Source: JBFGCT01 sp963825565 (GTDB taxonomy: Bacteria > Actinomycetota > Acidimicrobiia > Acidimicrobiales > Ilumatobacteraceae). Taken from it: DNA of 64,000 bases. Below, piece after piece: positions 58,401 to 64,000 of the stretch. Numbering within the stretch: the first letter of the stretch is position 1; every line of letters begins with the position of its first letter. The translations under genes were made by a program, and so were the position numbers. The stretch covers positions 62,001-126,000 of the forward strand of contig CAWGTW010000012.1 of assembly GCA_963825565.1 (NCBI GenBank). Reading direction: 5' to 3'. The notes beneath the pieces were generated by a model. It did no database searches, was not told where the DNA came from, and worked only from the letters and a program-made list of their open reading frames with translations.

Positions 58401-61400
58401 GTCACCGTCACCGACCCGCAGGCACCCGACTGCGACAACACGATCGGTGACCTCGCCCCCGGCGGCGAGGTGAGCTTCACCTGTGAGCGAACCGGAGTGA
58501 GCGGGTCGTTCACCAACATCGCGACGGTCACCGGCACCGATCCCGGGCTCCCCGACCCGCTGTCGGCGAGCGACACCGCGGACGTGATCGTCCGCCAACC
58601 CGTCGTCGACATCCAGAAGAACCCGTCGACGCAGGACGTCGCCCCCGGCGGCACCGCGACCTTCACCATCATCGTCACCAACACCGGCCGCGACCCGCTC
58701 ACGGGCGTCGCCGTCACCGACCCGCTGACACCGGACTGCGACAACACGATCGGTGACCTCGCCCCGGGCGAGATCGAGACCTACACCTGCGAGCTGACCG
58801 GCGTCACCGACGACTTCACCAACACGGCCACCGCCACCGCCACCGCTGACGACGGCACACCCGAGCCGGTCACCGTTTCGGACACCGCCGACGTCAACGT
58901 CACCGGACCTTCCATCAGCATCGACAAGACACCGGACGCGCAGGTGATCGCCGCCGGGGGCTCGGCCACGTTCGTGATCACCGTCGAGAACACCGGTGAC
59001 GAAGCGCTCACCGGCGTCGAGGTCACCGACCCGCTGGCGGCGAACTGCGACAACGTGCTCGGCAACCTTGCTGTCGAGCAGATCGTCAGCTACAGCTGCA
59101 CGCTCGACGACGTCACGGCCAGCTTCACGAACACCGCCAACGTGTCCGGCTCGGCCGGCGACGGCACCGTGACCGACGACGACACCGCCGAGGTGATCGT
59201 CGGCACCTCCTCGATCGGGTTGTCCAAGACACCGGCGATCCAGTCGATTGCGACCGGGGGGACCGCTGAGTGGACGATCAGGGTGACCAACACCAGCCGG
59301 GTCGTGCTGACCGACGTCACCGTGAGCGATCCGCTCGCACCGGACTGCTCGCGCAACGTCGGTGACCTCGGCGCGCTGGCCTTCTTCAGCTACACCTGCA
59401 CGCTGTCGGGCGTCACCACCGATCTCACGAACGTTGCCACGGTCACCGCATCCGACGGCATCGGCACCGTCGGCGCCACGGCCTCGGCCGACGTGGTCGT
59501 GGGCGCGGCCGGTCTGGAGATCTCCAAGACCCCCGACACGCAGACGATCGACTCCGGTGACGACGCCACCTTCACGATCACCGTCGCCAACACCGGCACC
59601 GTCGCCCTCACCGGCGTCACCGTCACCGACCCCCGGACACCCGACTGCGACAACACCATCGGTGACCTCGCTGCCGGCGACTCGGTCGACTACACCTGCG
59701 ACGCCACCGACGTCACCGATGCCTTCACCAACATCGCCACCGTCACCGGCCTCGACCCGACCTCGGTCGAGTTGACCGACACCGACCAGGCCGACGTCAT
59801 CGTCCGCCAGCCCGTCCTCGACATCCAGAAGCAACCGTCGAGGCAGGACGTCACCCCCGGCGGCACCGCCACGTTCACGATCATCGTGACCAACACCGGC
59901 CGTGATCCGGTGACCGCCATCGAGGTCACCGACCCGCTGACGCCGGATTGTGATGCGACCATCGGCACCCTGGCGGCCGGCTCAACCGAGACCTACACCT
60001 GCGAGCTGACCGGGGTCGACGACGACTTCGTCAACGTCGCCACCGTCACCGGCACCGATGCCGCGAGCCAGCCGGTCACCGCATCCGACGACGCCGAGGT
60101 CAACGTCACCGGCCCGGACATCAGCATCGTGAAGTCACCCGACTCGCAGACGATCGCCTACGGCGGGTCGGCGACCTTCACCATCACCGTGGAGAACAAC
60201 GGCGACGAGGCACTCACCGGTGTCGAGGTGACCGACGCGTTGGCACCCGACTGCGACCGCTCGATCGGCGGGCTCGCCGTCGAGGCGATCGTCGAGTACA
60301 GCTGCACGCTGTCGGTCGTGACCGAGAGCTTCGTCAACATCGCATCGGTCAGCGCCACGGCGGGGACGGCGACGGTTGGCGATGAGAGCTCGGCGGAGGT
60401 CATCGTCGTCACCACGGCGTTCCTCACCGTGACCGGGCAACGGTTCGCCGACACCCGCGACCCCGGTGGGACGACCTTCGACGGCCAGTTCGCAGCCGAC
60501 GGCCGCCTCAGCGCCGGCTCGACCTACGAGGTCACGATCGCCGGCCGCGGCGCGATCCCGGCGAACGCAGTCGGCGTGATCGCCAACATCGCCTCGGTCG
60601 ACGCAAGCGACCCCGGCTTCTTCACGGTCCACCCGTGTGAGCCCTCGCTGCCGATCGCCTCGGCCCTCAACTACACGACCGGCATCGACGTCTCCAACGA
60701 GATCTTCGTCAAGCTGTCGCCGACCGGCTCGATGTGCGTCTACACCCACGCCGAGACCGATCTCCTGATCGACGTCGTCGGCTACGTCCTCCCCGACCAC
60801 GCCACCAAGCTCGTCACTCCGGCCCGCGTGGCCGAGAGCCGGGAAGGTGCGACCACCGTCGACGGCCTGATGGAGGGTTTCGGCCGCCTCGCCGCCGGCT
60901 CGACGACGGCCGTGCAGATCACCGGTCGGGCCAACGTGCCCGACGGGACCACGACGGCGATCCTCAATGTCGGCGCGGTCGACCCGACCGCCGACAGCTT
61001 CCTCACCGTGTTCCCCTGCGATCCGGTCGTGCCGACCGCGTCGTCGTTGAACTGGGCGACCTCGGGAGTCAACCGGGCCAACGAGCTGATCGCCGGGCTC
61101 GACGCGGACGGACAGGTGTGCATCTACACCGACCAGGACATCGACCTGATCGTCGACGTCGTCGGCTACATCGAACCGGGCTCCAACCTGGTCAACAACG
61201 GACCCTCACGGTTCGTCGAAACCCGTGACGGGGCGACCACGATCGACGGGCTCTACGAGGGCGGCGGTCCGCTCGCCGCGGGCTCGACGACGACCGTCCA
61301 GATCGGCGGCCGCGACGGGATCGCAGCCGACGCCATCGCGGCGGTGGTCAACGTCGGCGCAGTCGATCCGCTGGCAGCCGGTTACCTGACGGTGACCGGC

Positions 61401-61574
61401 TGCGTATCGCCGCTCCCGAACGCCTCGTCCCTCAACTTCACGACCGGGGTCAACGGTGCGAACGAGATCGTCGTCGAGTTGAACGAGGACGGCGAGCTCT
61501 GCGTGTTCACCTCGGCGAGCACCGACCTCATCCTCGATGTCGTCGGCTACCTCAACCCGGTCCCACCCCTCTGA
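52479..61574 (+). CDS. Giant secreted DUF11-repeat surface protein (3031 aa)
   Basis: Cell-surface protein of 3031 residues. The GTG start follows GGGAGG. A signal peptide (NRTRVLLALSLLSPVAVVSA) precedes two FGKVFAPDTIGPGS-like domains. Next come six related domains of about 120-150 residues that begin like TKEFTDDPVLPG (starting near 53398, 53789, 54226, 54630, 55027 and 55456), then DUF11-type domains (55843, 56224, 56594, 56963). A run of compact domains, typically with one Cys pair each (PDCDNTIGDL and ETYTCEL), extends to about 60420. Three C-terminal domains each end in DVVGY. No membrane anchor or sortase signal is visible, so attachment is probably by the C-terminal domains. Likely roles are adhesion or matrix. 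It contains the internal repeats described separately. Confidence 0.9.
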   Translation: MGTRTASWSINRTRVLLALSLLSPVAVVSATQQPVSAGNPTVLGFGKVFAPDTIGPGSTSTLTFTIDNSDSASLATDIAFDDFLPAGIALASPPRAATTCTDGVVTLGDDPDSVSLAAAKLGAFETCTVTVDVIGTATATNVSEPLTYNGSGPEPPSAVATLTVDPARPGFTKSFSPGTISLGHTSTLTFTIDNSAQGSVGHAPLQFVDALPTGMVVATPANASTDCGTPVLPPTFAPAPGASSISFFANGVLPSFPAIAAGATCTVNVDVTTEDAGSYTNASGELTSPSSSGFASARLDVPVEFLVKTYTDDPVAPGGSVTLQFTITNLDRNFPATGIAFDDPIDASLSGLAPDEVLPKAACGGTLDFAAGVLSLSGASLPEAGACTFTVSLAVPAAVDAGSYTNTTGAITATVDGAPVEGNTASDDLIVSTVPLLTKEFVDDPAGAGGSTTLRFTITNIDPDSTLTDIAFTDNLGADLGLGNEPALPGLAANPPLPDTSSCGGSSSLTGTTNLSFTDGSLAPAGDAGDSCSFDVVLSIPAGTPDGAYTNTSSVLSALVGGEVPVEGPAASDDLVVVGAPKIVKEFTDDPALPGGTATLEFTITHGDFAPGAATGITFTDDLDGVLGGLAATGLPADDVCGAGSQLSGTEVLTLTGGNLAVGESCTFTVTLDVPAQANAGSYPNATSNISATVDGVGVVGNPATDDLRVAGVTLTKEFTDDPVLPGRRATLRFTLDNLNPNDDAANIFFTDDLDAALDGLVAEGPLPDTTSCGDSSAVSGTSLLVFTEGVLAAGTSCFFDVTVRVPATTPSGDYINTTSIVSATMNDASFVGDPATDRLTVETPLPPLLTKTFTDDPVAPGDPVTLEFEITNPNGKDTLYSIGFTDELAGVLSGLTAAVPPVPDPPCGDGSSVALSAGDTLITFADGELAPGESCRFSLTLTVPGTAGGGSYPNTTSPISAEYDSCGDGCLDPVDGAAASDSLVVTGLLPTFGKSFTDDPVIPGTPVTLEFTIDNSGSTDDAIGLGFTDDLDAVVPGLVASGLPASDVCGAGSTLTGTSVLTLSGGNLDAGETCTFSVTLDVPTSASAGAFTNTTGELFDSGVPVAASASDDLVVELPDISVTKDDGVTAAVPGQDTITYTIVVTNNGGATVEGVDVDDTFPTDLDCTYSSVAAGGATGNDDSGTLAIDNTLSMPPRSSVTYTVTCAIDPAATGTLANTVTAIPPVMDTSPGDNTATDDDTELTPEADLAITKTDSVDPVVAGQDLAYTVTVTNNGPSDAANVAVTDTLPAGTTIVATNGCAEDPGGTPTCTLGTIPAGGNDSYTITVTTDADLANGTTLTNTATVTSDTTLTNTEDDTVEETTSVVTEADLSITKTDSVDPVLAGEPLTYTVTVTNNGPSDAANVAVTDTLPAGTTIVATNGCAEDPGGTPTCTLGTIPAGGNDSYTITVTTDADLANGTTLTNTATVTSDTTLTNTEDDTVEETTSVVTEADLSITKTDAEDPVPPGGAILYTITVDNAGPNTARNVVVDDTLPGGVTLVETAGCADDPSGVPTCSLGDIAAGGSASYTIAVTVDAGTPTGVLTNTATVSSDTPDPTDCPVDQNPLELCPPDNNTATEDTTVDTLVVRLEKSTNGVDADAAPGPDIDVGTPVNWKYVVSNIGTEAIFDLAVTDDQLGPIACPATRLEPGGSITCSATGDATVGPYSNLGTVTARAADFDTTSDDDPSHYVGVYPAFGVDIQKTPDLQVIDPGETASFTIRVQNTSAAATADVRVDDPLAPDCDLAPLTLGPTEIFEYSCERTNVTSGFVNVATASADFGDGIVLTDDDTAAVGVQKTLELSKTPSTQAVPQGGVATWTIRVTNNDTVPMTAVVVDDPAAPDCNRAVGTIPPLGFFSYTCTKADIAADFTNVATATGSVGEDLYGDTATADVVVVPPGLTISKTPDEQTIDPGDTASWTITVGNDGAATLSDVTVTDPQAPDCDNTIGDLAPGGEVSFTCERTGVSGSFTNIATVTGTDPGLPDPLSASDTADVIVRQPVVDIQKNPSTQDVAPGGTATFTIIVTNTGRDPLTGVAVTDPLTPDCDNTIGDLAPGEIETYTCELTGVTDDFTNTATATATADDGTPEPVTVSDTADVNVTGPSISIDKTPDAQVIAAGGSATFVITVENTGDEALTGVEVTDPLAANCDNVLGNLAVEQIVSYSCTLDDVTASFTNTANVSGSAGDGTVTDDDTAEVIVGTSSIGLSKTPAIQSIATGGTAEWTIRVTNTSRVVLTDVTVSDPLAPDCSRNVGDLGALAFFSYTCTLSGVTTDLTNVATVTASDGIGTVGATASADVVVGAAGLEISKTPDTQTIDSGDDATFTITVANTGTVALTGVTVTDPRTPDCDNTIGDLAAGDSVDYTCDATDVTDAFTNIATVTGLDPTSVELTDTDQADVIVRQPVLDIQKQPSRQDVTPGGTATFTIIVTNTGRDPVTAIEVTDPLTPDCDATIGTLAAGSTETYTCELTGVDDDFVNVATVTGTDAASQPVTASDDAEVNVTGPDISIVKSPDSQTIAYGGSATFTITVENNGDEALTGVEVTDALAPDCDRSIGGLAVEAIVEYSCTLSVVTESFVNIASVSATAGTATVGDESSAEVIVVTTAFLTVTGQRFADTRDPGGTTFDGQFAADGRLSAGSTYEVTIAGRGAIPANAVGVIANIASVDASDPGFFTVHPCEPSLPIASALNYTTGIDVSNEIFVKLSPTGSMCVYTHAETDLLIDVVGYVLPDHATKLVTPARVAESREGATTVDGLMEGFGRLAAGSTTAVQITGRANVPDGTTTAILNVGAVDPTADSFLTVFPCDPVVPTASSLNWATSGVNRANELIAGLDADGQVCIYTDQDIDLIVDVVGYIEPGSNLVNNGPSRFVETRDGATTIDGLYEGGGPLAAGSTTTVQIGGRDGIAADAIAAVVNVGAVDPLAAGYLTVTGCVSPLPNASSLNFTTGVNGANEIVVELNEDGELCVFTSASTDLILDVVGYLNPVPPL
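56283..56983. repeat. 332-bp perfect direct repeat in the giant gene
   Basis: The segments 56283-56614 and 56652-56983 are identical over 332 bases and are offset by 369 bases (123 codons), so frame is kept. They encode most of two successive DUF11 domains. Complete identity, including wobble positions, indicates a recent duplication or ongoing gene conversion. Copy number may vary in the population and assemblies may collapse or expand it. Confidence 0.9.
57999..60420. repeat. Duplicated four-domain block in the giant protein
   Basis: Eight compact domains are arranged as A-B-C-D followed by A'-B'-C'-D'. Domain starts: A about 57999, B 58305, C 58611, D about 58914, A' about 59215, B' 59520, C' 59823. 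Each matches its partner better than its neighbours (for example VVDIQKNPSTQDV with VLDIQKQPSRQDV, and FFSYTC in A and A'). The block offset is 1212-1215 bases, about 405 codons. An older block duplication is the simplest cause. Confidence 0.75.
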
Positions 61575-61810
61575 TGTGACGACGCCGCGTCCTGCGGCTC
61601 GCCCATGTCCAGCTCGTAACCGAAGTCCATCGGCGGCCTCGACCGGGCCGACGAGCAGATCGCCGAGCTCTGCGCCGCCCCGTGAGCCGCGCAACTCGAC
61701 CGACGTCGGCCTCGCGCGACCGACGTCGGCCGTCCCGCCGAGTGTCACCCCCGCCGGCAACGAGCTCGTCGCGCCCGAACGGGTGTACTCTCCGAACAGG
61801 TGTGATTGAT

Positions 61811-61838
61811 GGCCCGTGGGCTGAGTGTCCCACGGCCC
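61811..61838. promoter_or_regulatory. Leader hairpin before second DUF11 gene
   Basis: GGCCCGTGGG and CCCACGGCCC arms (one mismatch) with the 8-base loop CTGAGTGT, about 20 bases upstream of the start codon and just before its GGGAGG. It could affect translation or mRNA stability. It does not match a known riboswitch class by eye. Confidence 0.4.
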
Positions 61839-61857
61839 GCAGATCGGGAGGAACGAC

Positions 61858-64000
61858 ATGCGTACCGGTGCTCTTCACAGGCCCCTCGCGGGGGTGCGGA
61901 TCCCGCTCGCCGCGGCGCTGCTGCTCACCGTGCTCGTGCTGGCCGGCCAATCGCCGTCCGCAGCGGGTGGCGAGCCGACGTCGGACGTCGGGTTCAGCAA
62001 GGCGTTCGCCCCCGACACGATCGGGCCCGGCAGCACGTCGAAGCTGACGTTCACGATCGACAACACCAAACAGGAAGTGCCGACGCTGGTCACCGACCTC
62101 GCGTTCACCGACGTGCTGCCCGCCGGTACCGCCCTCGCCGACCCGCCGAACGCAGCCACCGACTGCACCAACGGAGTGCTCACCACCGGCGACGCCCCCG
62201 ACAGCATCAGCCTGGCCGGCGCCCGGCTCGGGGCGGGAGCGGCCTGCACGGTCACGGTCGACGTCGTCGGCACGTCGACCGGGGCCCACCTGAACGTCTC
62301 GGGCGACCTGACCTCGAGCGACGGCAACAGCGGCAACGCGACCGACACGCTGACCGTGACCGACTGGCTGCCCGGCGTGTCCAAGGCGTTCGATCCGCCG
62401 ACGATCCCGGCCGGCGGCACCAGCACCCTGACGTTCACGATCGACAACGGAATCAACCAAGGCAGCCTGTACTTCCTCAGCCTGGCCGACGAGCTGCCTG
62501 CGGGTCTGGTCGTCGCCGCACCGCCGAACGCGACCACCGACTGCGGCGGCGGCTCGTCCTTCACCCTCACCGTCTTCGCTCCCGCCGCCGGGAGCACCAC
62601 CGTCAATCTCCTGAGCCAGAGCTTCAGCGAGCAGACCCCCGTGCTCGGGGGCGGGCAGTCCTGCACCGCTTCGGTCGACGTCACGACCGACACCGCCGGG
62701 ACCTACCTCAACAGGTCGTTCGAGCTGGAGAGCGCCAGCGCGGTGTTCGGCACGACGACCCCGAGCGGCTTCGCCACCGCAGCCCTCGAGGTGCCCGTCG
62801 AGTTCCTCGCCAAGGCGTTCACCGACGACCCGGTCGTCCCGGGCGGTCAAGTGACCCTCGAGTTCCGCATCCAGAACCCCAGCCGGGACTTCGCCGCGAC
62901 GAGCATCGCGTTCACCGACACGATCGACCCGCTCGGGTCGCTGACCGGTCTCGCCCCCGGCGAGACGCTGCCCAAGGCGGCGTGCGGCGGCACCCTCGAC
63001 TTCGCCGCCGGGGCGCTGAGCTTCAGCGGCGGCAGCCTGGCCGCCGGGGTGTCGTGCACGGCGACCGTGCTGCTCGACGTGCCCGGTGACGCGCCGACCG
63101 GCTCGTTCACCAACACGACGAGCGCGATCACCGCCGACATCGACGGCGCCGGCGTCGAGGCGTCCGGGGCTGCCGACGACCTCGCCGTCAGCGTCGCCCC
63201 GACCATCACCAAGGAGTTCGTCGACGACCCGGTCGCCGCCGGCGGGTCGGCCACGCTGCGGTTCACGATCACCAACAACAACCCGGACTCCTACCTCCCC
63301 GACCTTGAATTCACCGACGACCTGAACACCGCGATTCCGGGCCTGGCCGCCAACGGGCTGGTCTCGGCCGGCCTTCCCGACCCGGTCGCCGACGTCTGCG
63401 GCGGCGGGTCGGAACTCACCGTGTCCAGCCCGCCGGCCAACCCGACCATCCTGAACATGACCGGCGGGTTTCTCGCCGCAGCCGGCACGGCGGGAGACAC
63501 CTGCACGTTCGACGTCGTCGTCGACGTGCCGGCGGGTACGCCTGCGGGCATCTACACCAACACGACGTCCCAGCTCGCAGGGAATTTCGACACCTGTGGC
63601 GATGGTTGCTTGGAGCCCACCACCGGGGAGCCGGCGAGTGGCGACCTGGTCGTCGTCGGCGCGCCGCGACTGACCAAGGAGTTCATCGACGACCCGGCCC
63701 AGCCGGGCGGCACGGTCACGCTGCGGTTCTCCCTCCTCCACAGCGCGTTCGCCGCGGGCGACGCCACCGCCGTCACGTTCACCGACGATCTGGCGGCGAC
63801 CCTCACCGGGCTCACCGCCGCCTCGGGCGCGTCGGTCGCCGACCTGTGCGGCACCGGCAACGGCGCGCTGGCATGGTCGGCGGGCGACGCGCTGCTCACC
63901 GTGAGCGGCGTCACCCTGACGCCCGGCCAGCTCTGCACGTTCGACGTCACGCTGAACGTGCCGGGCGTCGCGCCCGGCAGCTACCCGAACACGACTTCGC
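61858..64000 (+). CDS. DUF11-repeat surface protein, paralog, 3' end outside window
   Basis: Start ATG at 61858 with GGGAGG upstream; the frame is open to the window end (at least 714 residues). A signal peptide is visible (IPLAAALLLTVLVLAGQSPS). Its first domain, FSKAFAPDTIGPGSTSKLTF, is nearly identical in order and wording to the first domain of the upstream giant protein. The second domain (VSKAFDPPTIPAGGTSTLTF) and the later ones (LAKAFTDDPVVPG, ITKEFVDDPVAAG, LTKEFIDDPAQPG) have the same plan. The two genes are tandem paralogs. The protein is presumably exported and, like its neighbour, contains Cys pairs in most domains. Confidence 0.88.
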   Translation, partial: MRTGALHRPLAGVRIPLAAALLLTVLVLAGQSPSAAGGEPTSDVGFSKAFAPDTIGPGSTSKLTFTIDNTKQEVPTLVTDLAFTDVLPAGTALADPPNAATDCTNGVLTTGDAPDSISLAGARLGAGAACTVTVDVVGTSTGAHLNVSGDLTSSDGNSGNATDTLTVTDWLPGVSKAFDPPTIPAGGTSTLTFTIDNGINQGSLYFLSLADELPAGLVVAAPPNATTDCGGGSSFTLTVFAPAAGSTTVNLLSQSFSEQTPVLGGGQSCTASVDVTTDTAGTYLNRSFELESASAVFGTTTPSGFATAALEVPVEFLAKAFTDDPVVPGGQVTLEFRIQNPSRDFAATSIAFTDTIDPLGSLTGLAPGETLPKAACGGTLDFAAGALSFSGGSLAAGVSCTATVLLDVPGDAPTGSFTNTTSAITADIDGAGVEASGAADDLAVSVAPTITKEFVDDPVAAGGSATLRFTITNNNPDSYLPDLEFTDDLNTAIPGLAANGLVSAGLPDPVADVCGGGSELTVSSPPANPTILNMTGGFLAAAGTAGDTCTFDVVVDVPAGTPAGIYTNTTSQLAGNFDTCGDGCLEPTTGEPASGDLVVVGAPRLTKEFIDDPAQPGGTVTLRFSLLHSAFAAGDATAVTFTDDLAATLTGLTAASGASVADLCGTGNGALAWSAGDALLTVSGVTLTPGQLCTFDVTLNVPGVAPGSYPNTTS

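Noticed and set aside
52524..59834. 2436-codon open frame antisense to the giant DUF11 gene
   Set aside because: It arises from the repeated high-GC codons of the sense gene. It has no domain, no start signal and low-complexity Gly/Val/Arg composition.
61783..61857. Cyclic di-GMP or other known riboswitch before the second DUF11 gene
   Set aside because: There is a single hairpin, but the conserved internal loops of known riboswitches are not seen.

Overview
This 64-kb window is a high-GC actinobacterial chromosome segment. It fits best with class Acidimicrobiia (Ilumatobacter-like lineages). The reasons are the very high GC with dense, overlapping ATGA/GTGA gene starts, a BldD-type regulator, two F420-type luciferase-like oxidoreductases, a PAC2 protein, a ribosome hibernation factor with tandem C-terminal domains, and giant secreted DUF11 proteins ending in domains that close with DVVGY. 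This assignment is inferred from gene content, not from a phylogenetic marker.

Layout. 1-3.9 kb: the end of an aldo/keto reductase, small membrane proteins, tRNA-Val(GAC), a hibernation factor and a DoxX protein. 4-19.4 kb: a conserved actinobacterial housekeeping block (hemW, bldD-like, rsmE, dnaJ, hrcA, lepA, rpsT, holA, comEC, comEA), interrupted by a photolyase, three lipoproteins and an MFS exporter. A CIRCE-like operator abuts hrcA. 19.4-28.9 kb: a tightly coupled six-gene operon (acyl carrier protein, acyl-AMP ligase, Fe-alcohol dehydrogenase, LuxE-LuxC fusion, GNAT-like protein, polysaccharide deacetylase), then a fatty acid desaturase and a PaaX-like regulator. The operon is the best candidate for an undescribed pathway: activation of an acyl group, loading on a carrier or on LuxE, reduction to an aldehyde then an alcohol, and perhaps attachment to a surface glycan. 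29-49.4 kb: a thioredoxin-TPR protein, a kinase-like phosphotransferase, PAC2, two F420-type oxidoreductases, a molybdate ABC operon, a peptide-type ABC operon, a deacetylase-fold hydrolase, a LysR regulator, a fatty acyl-AMP ligase, a zinc-ribbon protein and a serine hydrolase. 49.5-64 kb: leuS, then two tandem DUF11 surface-protein genes, the first of 3031 codons. In other actinobacteria leuS lies close to comEA, so the 30 kb between them looks like an accessory expansion.

Two dispersed DNA repeat families occur. One is a 37-bp imperfect palindrome, GTGACCGAA-N19-TTCGGTCAC, in six copies at two loci; three of these copies sit in a 72-bp tandem array. The other has the core GGTGTCWGACACC at two loci. 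The giant gene carries a 332-bp perfect direct repeat and a duplicated four-domain block.

Six genes (dnaJ, a lipoprotein, a small hypothetical gene, the dipeptide ATPase fusion, the fatty acyl-AMP ligase and leuS) are interrupted by one-base-type frameshifts in GC-rich runs. Two of them are normally essential or nearly so, so uncorrected sequencing indels are more likely than real decay. They are annotated here as single genes spanning the shift.
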